This document shows, piece by piece, positions 36,941 through 49,403 of a stretch of DNA of 64,000 nt (position 1 is the stretch's first letter; every line of letters starts with the position of its first letter). The DNA comes from Colletotrichum lupini (lineage: Eukaryota > Ascomycota > Sordariomycetes > Glomerellales > Glomerellaceae). Made by a program: the position numbers and the translations under genes. The stretch is taken from the NCBI RefSeq assembly GCF_023278565.1, contig NC_064673.1, positions 2,914,001-2,978,000 of the forward strand, in the 5' to 3' direction. Under the pieces are notes generated by a model, which was given only the letters and a program-made list of their open reading frames with translations, was not told the DNA's origin and made no database searches.

Positions 36941-37429
36941 TCAGACAGCATGAGCCACAACTTCGATTTCCACGCGCATGTCATCTTCTCCCAAACGTGG
37001 AACGCCAACACAGGTCCACAGAGGTTGATGATCCGGCATCCACCTCCTAAAGTTACGGACCATCGCTTCCAGAGCTTCATTGTTGATTGGGACGTGATAT
37101 GAGTTGACACGGTAGACTTGGGTCCATCCTTTGCCACCAGCGTCCTTAAGACATCGATCCACATTCTCGAAAGCCAGATCGATTTGGGCGTTGATCTCCT
37201 TTTCGAACTCTCCAGTGATCGGATCCCAACCACCTTCAGTAAACCGAGTTAGGCGTAACTTCGATGGAATAGGCAACAGATGAGCCTTTGGGGGAAGGAT
37301 GTGATGGGAAAGCTCACCTTGTCCCGAGCATTCAATGCGGTCGCCGACTCGTACTGCCTGGCTGTAGGAGTACCTTTTCTGCTTTTCAACCCCCTGTCCC
37401 TCGTACGCAAAGAATTGTAGATGAGACAT
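36941..37429 (-). CDS. RidA/YjgF-family protein
   Basis: Small Rid-family protein. Members hydrolyse reactive enamines and imines made by amino-acid or amine metabolism, and fungal copies often accompany catabolic genes. 134 residues in two exons (minus strand): 37429-37318 and 37233-36941, with an 84-bp intron. Family features are the pair SGQ and GGWDPITGE brought together by splicing, the FENVDRCLKDAGG helix, and the C-terminal EIEVVAHA strand. The intron is a multiple of three and contains no stop, so an unspliced message would still be translatable with 28 extra residues. I chose the ATG at 37429, because upstream in-frame codons lack ATG. It is the closest gene to the Copia element, whose edge lies 250 bp upstream of the start. 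Confidence 0.92.
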   Translation of the reverse strand: MSHLQFFAYEGQGVEKQKRYSYSQAVRVGDRIECSGQGELSHHILPPKAHLLPIPSKLRLTRFTEGGWDPITGEFEKEINAQIDLAFENVDRCLKDAGGKGWTQVYRVNSYHVPINNEALEAMVRNFRRWMPDHQPLWTCVGVPRLGEDDMRVEIEVVAHAV

Positions 37430-37673
37430 GACTTCGGGCTTCCTCAATTGCGGTGACGTGATGGCTCAGTGTGAAAAATGACGACAGACTTGCAACTAGC
37501 AGATGATCGATGAAGACGAAAGGGTCCGTCGCAAAGATTTGGATGCAAGAGAAAAGGTCTGTAAGTTCCAGTAAAAGAAAAGTCCTCCCTGCGGCTTTTG
37601 CAATGTACACAAGTTCCATATCTGGAAAATACCGACGAGTCCACCAGGGCATTTAAGGAACTCCGCGAATAGC

Positions 37674-37678
37674 GAAAT
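37674..37678 (+). repeat. Target-site duplication GAAAT, left copy
   Basis: Five bases directly before the left LTR, repeated directly after the right LTR at 45104-45108. This is the length expected for Copia-type integration. Confidence 0.85.
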
Positions 37679-37883
37679 TATTAATATCCCTATTACAGGG
37701 TAGTTAGTTCGAACCGTAGTTAACGAAGAGATTAATTAAACTATCTAAATATTTGCGTAATAGGTATAAAAAGGAGGTTCTAACCGTAGGTTAGGCTAGT
37801 TATAATAATTATAAATAAGGCCCCTAATTAGCCCTTATATAGTCGGCTATATATTATAGTCGAATTAGATTTCTAATTTAATA
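37679..37883 (-). repeat. LTR of the first Copia element (3' LTR on the minus strand)
   Basis: 205 bp, direct repeat of 44899-45103. The TG..CA ends have been changed to TA..TA here by RIP-like transitions. Its outer half keeps more G and C than its inner half. Confidence 0.9.
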
Positions 37884-40800
37884 CTAACTTTCTCTTTTTT
37901 TTTTATTAATTTAACCGCTATAGTTAGAAGTATAATTCGACCTTAGGCCCGTTTACTAAGTCGTCTCCTTTTCCCCCTTTTCTTTACTCTTTTCGTATAA
38001 CCTATCCCTCTATTTATATAATAACTTTTTTATTACTTATAAATTACTCTAATCCCTTATTTAATACTACTTTTATAAAAGCGTTTGCGAGGTTATTTTT
38101 ATTATTAATTTAACGGATCTTAAGTATCTCGCGCCTTTTATATAATTACTTAAGGGCTATAATATCGATTATAAGCCTCTTTTCTTTCGTCGTTCTTAAT
38201 TTAATAAGGTATTTATATAGTAAGTAAGAATCGGTATAAATAACTATTAAAATAAATAAAAGGCTAATTTGATTAGTAATTTTTTTTAGCGTTATTAAAA
38301 TTATATAAAAGAGGTTAACGCCGTTAATTATATTATAAACCTCTAACGCTAGTATATTTCTTATTACTCGCTTACTTTTAGTTAACGAGTAATAAATTAT
38401 ATTATTATATATAGTAAATTCGCTCTTATTTATACTCTTATTAACTAGGATAATAATATACCCTAATTATAAAGTAAGGTCGTTATTATTTATAAATAAC
38501 TTATTAACAAAGACGTAAAGCTTACTAGTTATAAAGTCGATCGGGTAGTAAATAAGACCTCGATCGAGATTTATTTATTACTATTTAAGCTATTTATTAA
38601 GTATTTTAACGTCTCGTTTAGTTAAATTTATAGCCTGCGCTACCCTAGCGTAATAAAAAATTACTTTAAGCTAATAAATATTTATAATATATACCCCTCG
38701 CGCAAGCTTAGCCTTATACTACTTTTTAATATTAGTTACGTTTAGATTAATAAGGTTAATCTTTTCGCCCTACCCCTTTTACTAAAAAACGACGGTTTTC
38801 TTTTTAATTATAAAAATCCTATTATTAAATACTAGGGGGGTATTTATTATAAAGACCTCTTTTAGCTTTATTACGAAGCCCGCTTTTTAAAGCTCCTTAT
38901 CCTCTTTTTTTATAAAGTTAATATTAAATAGGCCTAATATATCGTTAGTTTATATTCTAATAATCCTAAATTAGTCGCTTTTATGCTCTACGATTAGTAA
39001 GTACGGGTCGTACGTAGAGGTAATTATTAATAGTTAATTAATATAAAAATCGTAATAAGTAGCTTATTAATAAGTGCCCGATTCTACGAGCCTATATAAT
39101 AGCTTAAGCACTTTAATAATCGTATTTTCTAAGTACTTACTAGCTATTTCTTTTACTAAATAGGTTAGGATTTTCCTTATAAGCCCTATAACTAATTAAG
39201 TATAGGCCTAAGTAATATTACGGCTTTAAATCTCGTATCCCTTTTTCCGTAGTAATATTATTAATATTATTATTAATCGTTAGCTATAGCGCTATATAGT
39301 AAGTAATTATATAAGTAGCGTCGCTTTTTTAACGTTACTATACCCCTAAATTACGTATTTAGACTTCTCGTATAACTAGGGTATTCTTTTCCCTTTAATC
39401 TTACGAACTATTCGTAATTTAAATATACGGAGGTTTATATATTTTTTTAGGTCGTATAGGATAAATCGATAGACCCCTCGATTATAAAGAGTATCTATTT
39501 CGATAATATCTAATCCTTTATACGGCTTTTTAGTAGTTATAATTATGCCTTTTTTACGTAGTTTAATTACTAGCTCGAAATCGGCTTTCTTTTTTATTAT
39601 ATAAAAGGTATTAATTACCTCGTTATTAGTAATAAATTACCGCGTTAAGGCTTATTATTATAGTTTTTTATAACGTCTCGCTAGTAATATTAGTACCCTT
39701 TTAGCAATTTCCTCTTCCTCGTCGTTTATTAATACTACTATAACGATTTCGTTAAGGATAATTTCCTATGCCTTTACTACGGGTTATATAATTTCCCCTA
39801 GCTCTTCTTTTTTTTATAAGTTAAAAATTACCTCGTTAGGATCTATATAATACGGTTTAATTATGATAATTAATACTTCGAGTAGCTAGTTACGATCTTT
39901 CGTAATTATATAAGAGCGCTCGTTAATAAAAATTAACTTATATAGCCTAGCCTATTATTAAGTAATTTTGCGCTATACTTATATATCTAAATTTAGTAAT
40001 ATATTTAAATTATCCCCTATATTAGGCCTATTATACGTAGTAATTACTTTATTAACTTATTTTTTTATACTTACCTCGCGTAGTACTTATTTTACTTTTT
40101 TAATTACTTAGGCTTATTAGTTTATGCTTAGTAATAGTAATAAGGCTAAGGTCGTTCTTAGATATGCTCTAAATATTAATAGCGTTAATATAAGTCCGTT
40201 AGGCCCTATAGTATCGTTATAGTATTTAAGTACTATCTAGAGGCATTCGTCGTTAGTAAAATCCGGATTTTCCTTTTTAATAATTCTAAACGCCCTTTTT
40301 AATTATTAATATACCCTTTTTACTTTTTTAATATTATAATGCGCTTTAACGGGTATAATTTTTAGTTATATACCGTAAGCCGTCGTATTATCCCTAAATT
40401 CTACCGATTTAAAGCTAGTACTAGCGTTAGTTTTAATACCGTTTAGCAGTCCTTAGTATATATTAATCTAGCTTTTTTATAAGGCTACTTATACTATTTT
40501 TATTTATAAATCCTAGAGGAATTGCCCTACTTAAAAGGATATAGCTACGTCGATTATATATAATACTAACTAACTATTTAAATAGAAAATATTAACGACG
40601 ATTTCCTAGTTAAAATTAAGCTTATTACGTAATTTAAACTTGAATTTGCGTAGGCTCTGCGCATTTATTTAGTATTAGTAATATACTTTCGTTAATTACT
40701 CTAGCGCCTTTATTTTAATGTTATTATTATTTAATTACTTTAAGAGGTTATATAGCCTCGTAACCGACGGGTACCCGAATTTCTAATATAGTTTTCTAAG

Positions 40801-43800
40801 CTTACTTTTCGTTAGGTAATTAATTAACTTCGTATTATTAATAAGCTTTATAAACGCATACCCCTATTATCGTTTAACTATCTCAAAGTACTTACTACTA
40901 AAGATTCTATTCTTTGTATTATCGAATATAATACCTAGTCGATCTATATCTTTTAAATATAGGAGAAATAGGGTATTAATAAGTAAAATATAGAAAGTTA
41001 TCGTTCCGAAGTATATTTCTATTTTTATTATACCTAGGGTAATAATTTCTTTATTTAGGCTAAAACTAATCCTCGTAATACCCGCCGTTAATATATTAAG
41101 TATTACTAATACGATCTTTTATAGTGCTTAGAATTGCCCTTTTCTTTTAGTTAACTATTACGATACCCTAGTATTTAGGATAATCTTATAAAAATTATCT
41201 AGGCCGTACTTTTTACTTACGTAAAATACTTATATAAGCTTAGTATTTAAAGAATCTAAGTAGTATAAAAAGGACCCCTTTAGTTACCCTTAGATTTACT
41301 TAGTACTATATTTCTTTTTTTTAAATATTAAGAGAAATAGCGTCTTCTCTTTAATTATTAAAAAAATAGGCTTTAGCCCTATTAAATTCGCCCTTTTAGC
41401 CGCCTTTATATTTATTATTTAAGGGACCTTCCTTTACTATTTATAAATAAAAGCCTACTTATTAAGAGCTTCTACTACCCTTTATTTATTTAGCCTCGTA
41501 TATTCTTTAGAAGCTAACGGGGTAAAAAAAGAGTAGTTAATATCGTTAATTTTATCATAATCTAATTCGTTAATATAGAAGGTAAGATCTTCTTTATTTT
41601 CCGAATCTCTTATAGGGGGTATATATTTTAAGCCGCTACTTTAACTACTATTACTAGGTTTTATACCCCCAGATCTACTTTTATATATAATAAGGAATTA
41701 ATTAAATTAACAAGGGCTAGTTTTACTATTTACTATTCTTAACTTTTTATATTATTTATACGATTTAGTACGCTCTTCTTTAAAGTAGTTACTTAACTAA
41801 TATTTATCTTTTTTATAAATATAGTATTACTTTTTTTATTACCCTGCCCGTAAGTTAAATCTTTACTTATTTAACGAATTTAGGCTTTTTTATTAGTAAT
41901 TGCCGTATTTAGCCTCTTTTTTATTATTATTATATATTTAATCGACCTAATATTATTAATAAAGGCCGTTATATACCTAGAGGTAGGTTTAGTATAGCAT
42001 TTTTATTTTAATATTAAAACTAGATCTTAGCTTTGAGTAGAGCGTCTCGTAGTCTTTAGGTACTTAGTATAGGGTTATTTCTGCTTTTAATATACGCTAA
42101 ACTACGGTATAGAGATATTCGACTTTTTACTTATTTATCCCCTTATTTAGCTAGGTTTTCGCTAGCTTATTAATTCGATCGATAAGCTCTTTAAGGATCT
42201 TTACTCGCAATTTACCCTCTATTATCCTAGTTATAAATATAAAAAAAATCGCTCGTAGCTTAGATAGGAGCTCTAGGTTCTTATTATAAGTTTTAAAGTA
42301 GCTTTAAATTGCGTTAATTATATTAAAAAAGTCGTTTTAATTAAGATTACGTACCGCTTCGTAATAGTAATTAGAGGCTTTACTTACGAGTATAATATTA
42401 ATTACTAAATAGTACTAGTATTCCTTAATTCCGACTTTTTTATAATAATTATAAAATATCGTTAGGGTTTCTTATAAGACCTTATACTTCCCCCTAGAGT
42501 ATAATTTCTTTTTTAAAAAGATCTTTTTAAGGTTTATAAATTGCTTCGTATTTACTATTAGATTTTTAGTATTTATATATAATCCCTGCGTCGCTACGTA
42601 TTATTAATAAGTTTAGGTTATTTATCTTTTTTTTTATTAACTAATTAGTACTAAATTTATATTAGTAGCAGTAACGAGTTATAAATCGAAATAAGTAGAA
42701 TTATTAATTATCGTACTTTTAATACTATATTTTACCCCAGTATATCCTTTTATAACGATAGATTTCTATTAGTAATTATAAAAAGGAAATTTAGGTCGTT
42801 TACCTTTTTTTTAAATTTATTAAAGCGATTATACGCTCTATTAACCTATACTTAGTTCTATAATATAAATTCCTTTTTTATAATTATTATTACTAATATT
42901 CTATATAGCTCTTATAATTATAATTATGCTAATAATACCCCTTGCCTATAGAGGAATTTATTAACTACTTTTATAATTCTTAGGCTTATACTCACGAACT
43001 ATTTATCTAGTTAGTAACTAAGGTTATTTATAATTTTATAAAATAAGGGTTACCCCTATAGCCCTTTTTTTTTATAAACCTTAGTTAAATAGATTAATAC
43101 TACGTTAATTTACTCATTATTAAGCTAATCTATAATTTTATATATCTACGTCCCCTAATAGTCCGGGTTAATATTTACTTACTTATAAAGGATTAGGATT
43201 CTATTTAAGATCGGGTTTCGTCCTCTTTTTTTTTGCCTTAACTTACTAAGGGTCGTGCTCTAGCTTATACTTATATTAGTAATTACTAGCGTATTTAATT
43301 TTAATAGGGATATATTTAATTTACGCACTAGTTATAATAAATCCGTACTTTTACTACTTAACGAATTTATCGGGGTTTAAGAAATTCCTACTTCTTCTTA
43401 CCGTCTCGCTACTATTCTCGTTTTTACTATTTTTAATAATTATTATTACCTTTTTAGATCGCTAGCTATTATACTTACTAAGATCCTCCTTTTTATTTAG
43501 TATAAAAGGGTAGGTTTTAGTAGTTCTTTTTAATAATAATAGTAATAAACGTTTATATTACTATAAGAAAATATAATAATTAGTCTTAGGATCTTTATTA
43601 ATTACTAATTTCTACTATTCCGTATATTTCTAGCCTCTTAAGCCTCGTACTCTCTATAATTTCTAAATAGCTTCTTTTCTTAACCTACTTCTTTTAGGGT
43701 AGTATTTTATAAGAATAGTCGAAAGTAAACGCCGGACGGCTCGTAAAGGAGCTATATAAGCTATTAAGAACTATATAGGCCGTTAAGTATAGTTAACGAA

Positions 43801-44898
43801 ATTAAGCCCTCTTTTTTATAAAATCGTAGATTTTAAGGACTTACCGAAAATGCTTATTTATTACTTATACGTAGTAGGGTTAGATATTTTAGAGGTCTTG
43901 TTTTTTATAGCCTCTTAATACCCTATTTTATATCTTTTAAGTAGTCTTTTTCGTAGCTTAATTATGGTTAAGTAATTATTATTTATTAATAATCCCTTTT
44001 ATTACTTAGTTAATTTTTTAAAATTAGTAATTTTATACTAAAAGTTAGTATAAAAAAGAAGCCCTTTAATAGCCCTCTAGAGGATTCTTTTTTTTTCTTC
44101 TTAAATCCTCGTCTTTTTAGCCTTTTTTTAAGCTAATAATAACTTTAATAAGAGGTTATAGGACTACTTTAGGGTAGCTACCTTTTTCCTAAGTTAATCT
44201 CTAAGATCTATAATACTCTTAACTCGATATTATTAAGACCTCTAAATCCCCTCTTCCCTTATTAAACTATCCTTTATATTATATTCCTAAATAATACTTA
44301 GGGGGTAGTTAAGGGAGTTATAAAAAGGTCGTTTAGATCGTAAGTTTAAAGTTATATTTATAAAATCCTCGTAATAATAAACTTTCTTATATACTATAAA
44401 TTTCTTAGTTTAATAACTCTTATAAAGTTACCTTTGTTATTAAATAAAAATATTTACGTTTAGAAATTCCCTTTTTTAATTATATAATACTCTTTTATAT
44501 TATATTATTAAGCTCGTTCGTTATATTAATTAATTAAGTAAGTAGTTATTACGTAGGTATTTCTTTTTATTAATTTAATTAGTTAATTTTTAATTACGGG
44601 CCGGCTATAGAAAAGTCGTTTAGTAAAAAAGCTACTCGGGGTAATAGTAAAAGGCTAGTTACTTAAGTAGTTTTATTAATTAACGTAGTTTAATATAATA
44701 AACGTCGACCTCTCGTAAGTAGTAAAGGGCTATAATTACTTAATTCCGTATAATATTTAAGAATTGCCTCTTTTTTCGTTTACTTTTATAAGGTTAATTA
44801 GTACGAATCTCCTATCCTATATAGTATTAAAAAGTCGTCTCTTTTATATAGTAAGATACCTTATTAATTTATAATAATAAAATTTAATTACTAATTAG

Positions 44899-45103
44899 TA
44901 TTAGTATCCTTATTATAAAATAATTAGTTCAAACCGTAGTTAACGAAGAGATTAATTAAACTATTTAAATATTTGCGTAGTAGGTATAAAAAGGAGGTTC
45001 TAACTATAGGTTAGGCTAGTTATAATAATTATAAATAGGGCCCCTAATTGGCCCCTGCGCAGTCGGCTGTATGCCGCGGTCGAATTAGACTTCTAATCCG
45101 ACA
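44899..45103 (-). repeat. LTR of the first Copia element (5' LTR on the minus strand)
   Basis: 205 bp. Its outer end is unmutated and GC-rich, and read on the minus strand it starts TGTCGGATTAG. Its inner end is AT-shifted. Confidence 0.9.
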
Positions 45104-45108
45104 GAAAT
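45104..45108 (+). repeat. Target-site duplication GAAAT, right copy
   Basis: Partner of 37674-37678. Confidence 0.85.
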
Positions 45109-45337
45109 ATATAGACACCCCTTACGCACAGGTAAGACTTTGAGGCGCGGAATTCAAGTCCCTCGCGAGATAGCATGGGTGCACGGATCGCACCCTTCTA
45201 TCCCAACAACCCGAATCCGAGGCGGAATTTGAATTCCTTGAGGATTTTCGATATCGAATTAGGCTCTCACGTCACACCCAATGGATGAGCTGGACCCTAA
45301 TCTGAGTCCTACCCCTAACACCTGGCGGAGTTGAACA

Positions 45338-46926
45338 CTAGACCTCTTTCTTTTCTCCCACCTTCCCAGCTTTTCGCAAGCCAGTCGAACTGATCAGTGT
45401 GACCACAACAGCAGCAGCGAAGCATGTCCAAAATCTGCTCCAGTAGCCCTGCAGCAGAGAAGAATTGAATGTCACGAAGCCGCTCGTAGCCATTTTTTCG
45501 CTTCCAGCAGCTTCCTGTAATTACCGAAGCCGCAATCATAGCAGTGACAGCTAGGCCGATGCTGTTGCCTGACTGCGCAACAGTGTTAAAGACGCCACCT
45601 GCGAGAGCCTGGCTCTTGCTCGGGAAGTTATTCGTAATGATCAGGTTGCTGATGTTGAAGAGGAGGTCGGTGCTGATGACGCTCATGATCATGGCCGGGA
45701 AGGCAGACTTCTAGTACATCCACAACACATCCTGTAAGGCAAAGATAAGAGGTGCCGCGATGCTCATGATTCCCCCGATGAGGCTCAGCATACCCGCGTC
45801 GACTCTGTCCATGAATTAGGCTGCGACGAGGTTGGTACCTAGACCAGAGACAACCACTGGCAGAAACCGTACAGCCGTCTGCAAGGCATCTAGCTGCTGG
45901 GACTCCTGATAATAAAGAGTAGCCCAGTACGAAAAGGCGTTGAACCAGGACCAGGTGAGTAAGACGGAGAGACAGGCGGTTGCAAACTCGAGTCGGTGCC
46001 AAATGCTATTTGGAAGAACGGCTGGGCGGCCAAGTCTCTCCTGACGACTCTCCCAGAAGACGTAAAATGGAACAAGCAATCCGGCAACAATTGACAGGGC
46101 AATGGAGTGAGGCCGGCGAACAAAGCTGGCGACGCCGTTTGTCAGCTCGGAGAAGAGTCAAGACAGGAGAGCCAAACAGGTACTAGCAGAACCGACGCCG
46201 ACCCAGTTTAGCTCATGGGCAAGACGGTGGACCACGCTCTTCAGTAGGACTCGATCCGATCCCGGGAGACGCCTACCTTAGGCAGACAGAAGAAGGCGAG
46301 GATCATGAATACCGCATTGACGCTGGTGGACATCCAGTAGCCGGCGCGCCAACTCGCGGCCTGGACAAAGACACCGCCCAAGACAGGGCCCCATGGCGAA
46401 GCCAACTGGATTACCGCCACCAAAGACCGCAAAAGCAACATTGCGGGTGCGACCCGCGGGTAAGCTTGAAGTTATGATGCTCACAGCGGGCGGCATGCAA
46501 AAGGACATTGCAACACCTTGCACCCGTGCGGAAGGCGATGAGCTCTCCTCCAGTGCGACTGAGCGACACTGCCAAGGTGAAGACCGTATATAATAACAGG
46601 CCCGTCAAAAAGACGGGACGGTTACCAACAACGTCGGCGATGGCGCCAAGGGGAAGGAGACCGCACGAAAACCCTAGAGCATAGACAGATGCTGGCCACT
46701 GTTGCACACTCGGCGCAATGTCGAGCTCCCTGGCTATCGCAGGCGGAGCCACGGTAAGCAGGCCGGAGTTGAAGGTATTGAGAAGCGACACGGACGCGGG
46801 CATCACTAGAATGCCAGCCCTATGAAGCTTACTTGGAGGAGCCATATGTTCCGAGTGTGTCGCTTCTGGGGAGGGTAGCCTCAAAGTCTCGTCTGCTGCC
46901 GCCAAGGTCTGCTTGTGAGGCGGCAC
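45338..46926 (-). pseudogene. MFS drug/toxin-efflux transporter (DHA2-like) pseudogene
   Basis: Remains of a 14-helix-type major facilitator drug exporter of the kind often found in secondary-metabolite clusters. The N-terminal half is recognisable from about 46926 (GTG; first in-frame ATG at 46845), with NTFNSGLLTVAPPAIARELD and ALGFSCGLLPLGAIAD. The frame then breaks several times: near 46525 (before QGVAMSFCMPP), near 46390 (before GPVLGGVF), near 46250 after FFCLPKVGV, and near 45440 close to the C-terminus. In-frame stops replace expected residues after GTNLVAA (about 45815) and after DVLWMY (about 45710). The homologous order continues to a natural-looking end at 45338-45340. This many lesions rules out introns or a single sequencing error. 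The gene lies just beyond the Copia element but is not AT-shifted. Confidence 0.85.
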
Positions 46927-47701
46927 TGGCTACTGTGGCTCCCACGAGCGGCTATGTTGACGTTTCTTTCCATCTCGCACCGATGTTTGACCACCGAAGT
47001 CGAAAAAGGTATCGGCGTTGGCCTTCGTCTTGATGATGGTTTCTAGTTCGAAAATTGTGTAAGACAGAACAGAAAACGAAGGTGTGAGTAGGTGTCGACT
47101 GGTATGTGAGGACTATCTTCTAGCCGGGACCGAGATAACGAGGCGTTTTATCCCACGATTCCCTCCTCTGCTGACTAAATGCCGCCATAGTAGGTTCTTT
47201 GGCTGATCAGATGAGAGATTGTACAATATGACGCCAGGATTATACCACTAAACACAATGAGAAAGTGTTATTGTTCGCCAGAGTCCATAGTTGGTAGACA
47301 ATTGGTGGAAGCTGGCATGTAGATGCTCAAGTTCAGGACAACTTGGAAACTGGAGTTTGCGCTTATCAATCAATTTATTAAACTTCGCCGCCTACCAAGC
47401 AACCTGGTTCAGTAGCGATAACAAGTACTAGCGTTGTTCTATTCATGTCACTTCCTAGTCGAAGTTTCATTATCTGTAACAATGCTATCAAATGTTCTTT
47501 CCCCCTTTTCCTCTCGGCAGAAAATCCGCAGACTGGATCTGAAAATTTGAAAGCAGAAGATATCTGATTGGGTAGTATTACGAAACCGACACAGAGTTCA
47601 CAGATGCTGACTTTCGTACTTCGTATTATTACCTATGATATCGAGTAGTGCTTTCTGAAGACCTAGTATCTGATATTTATTCAACAATTGCACCCAGTCA
47701 A
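46927..47701. other. Intergenic region between MFS pseudogene and nitroreductase gene
   Basis: Divergent spacer of about 0.8 kb that would have held both promoters. No gene seen. Confidence 0.5.
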
Positions 47702-48549
47702 ATGGCAGCTTCACTAACAGTTCCTGGGACAGATCACTCCATTCCTCGGCTTACACCTCTGCTTGCTGCTTGGTCCATCGTTCTGCCTGCCGTTACTTTT
47801 GCACTATTTGACCTTGGTCTTGGAAACCGCCACAGCACAATCCCGGCTCAAAACATGACGACCCCTTTCCTTGACACCATCGCGGCCCGCCGATCCTGGT
47901 ACGCCCTGGGAAAACACCTGACCATCGATCAAGGCAAAGTGAAGGCCATGGTCGGTCATGCTATGCAGTCGGTTGCTAGTTCATTCAATTCGCAATCCAA
48001 CTGCGCGGTTGTGCTCTTCGGCTCCGAGCATGACAAGCTGTGGGATATTGTGACTAACGTGCTCAAGGTCCAAGTCACTACGGATCAATGGGTATATACG
48101 AGCCAAAAGACAGCCGGATTCAAGGCCGCTGCCGGAACTGTATGTCACTCAATCAGTCCATCCTCCACATTCAAATTCACCAGCGTGATCTAGACATGCA
48201 GACGCACTTCAACGAAGGTTATGTTCTTTGTGGACGGCGAGATAGTCCAAACTTTCGCCAGAAAGTTTCCAACTTATTCAAACCAGTTCCCGTCTGGGCG
48301 GCACAGTCGAATGCCATGTCGCAGCACACCATTTGGACGGCGCTGTCAGCCGAAGGGCTCGGCGCCTACCAACAGCATTACAAACCCCTGATTGATGGAT
48401 TGGTAGCCGCAGCCTGGTCTCTGCCACCTAACTGGCGGCTGACGGCTCAGCTTGTGTTTGGCGAGCGGATCGGCCCTAGTCCGGCGTTGGGGGAGCAGAA
48501 GCCATCAGATGGTAAACTGAAGGTCTTTGGCGCAGATACAGGAGTCTAG
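47702..48549 (+). pseudogene. Nitroreductase-family protein with frameshifted core
   Basis: Resembles fungal FMN-dependent nitroreductases of the Frm2/Hbn1 type, which reduce nitro compounds or quinones. Exon 1 is 47702-48139, with the family start FLDTIAARRSWYALG and SSFNSQSNCAVVLFG. The N-terminus has an extra ~50 residues with a hydrophobic segment; ATG 47855 is an alternative start. After the intron, family-like sequence runs in one frame from 48218 (FFVDGEIVQTFARKFP) and then continues in another from 48292 (VWAAQSNAMSQHTIWTALSAEGLGA) to the stop at 48549. A single base is missing near 48290. If the acceptor ending at 48201 is used instead, an open frame of 261 codons results, but about 30 residues in the middle are then out of frame with the family. 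I treat it as damaged; a sequencing error is possible. Confidence 0.75.
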
Positions 48550-49403
48550 GGCATACTGGGGTCCATGAACATAAGCTATAAGGCTGTTTAGACCGTTTGT
48601 GAATTTTCAAAACTAAATAAGACCCAGAAGTTTGAAGCAGCGCTTCCCTCAGCGTACCGATACAACCCGACCTCGACCTTCTCCTTAATATACTTGTTGT
48701 CTCTCAGCTGATTATTTAGATTTCTTGCTATTAGATGATAAACTTTATCAACTTCAGGATTGAAATAAGGGACTTCATATACGCAGTAATATGCAAGGCA
48801 ATCGGGCTAAGAGCCGCTCGCTGTACATTGTCCAATAGACCATGGCACCTTTATTGGATACCGGTGTGACAAATATGAATAGAAATGTTGCGCTGAGAAG
48901 TTTGACAGCAAATAGGCGCCTTGGAAGACCGAGCCCGAGGCCGAACTGGAAGAAGACAGGGTGGCATCGGCCTCGGCTTCGCGGGATTCGGGGTAGGCGG
49001 CTTGAGTGACTGTTACTGCAATTCCACGGAAACCACACAGCCCATCACTGTCTCAGCCGAATTATCAGTGTCAGGCTTGTTCGCCCTAGATTCTGTCCCC
49101 CTCCGTTACACCATGCTAGGCCCCTAGCTAGACACAAGCTAATGTACCCCGCGATCCAATCCTCACGACGCCCAAGTGCTTGGTGACTCTTACAGGTGAA
49201 ACGAAGACATTTGTGTGACCAGGGAGTCTGCTGAAGATCTTCTATATAACATAAGATAGTGATCTATAGTCTCAAGAGGTGATTAAAAAGTAATGAATGA
49301 AATTCTCTTAATTGTTCTGTTTAACCGGACCCAGAAACTTGATGGTCCATTTACCTTCGCCTTGAAACGAGAAGAATCCTGATAACTTAGCTTTGCAATC
49401 GCA
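48550..49403. other. Intergenic region upstream of the P450 gene
   Basis: No gene seen. A TATATAA at 49243-49249, 155 bp before the P450 start codon, is a possible TATA element for that gene. Confidence 0.5.

Larger units (their letters stand above)
37679..45103 (-). mobile_element. Copia-type LTR retrotransposon, RIP-inactivated
   Basis: 7,425-bp element with two 205-bp direct LTRs and a perfect GAAAT target duplication. The interior is AT-rich and full of stops. Orientation is minus: just inside the left LTR the minus strand carries a polypurine tract (about 37887-37905), and reverse-transcriptase-like sequence is still faintly readable on the minus strand around 38870-39012, where YDP-x-LLIVEHKSD is followed by a degraded TDD-like motif. 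The reverse transcriptase lies near the 3' end, as in Ty1/Copia order. No intact gag or pol remains, so the copy cannot be autonomous. Confidence 0.88.

Noticed and set aside
45109..45337. Possible transposon remnant beside the Copia element
   Set aside because: GC-normal sequence with no terminal repeats or similarity I can point to.
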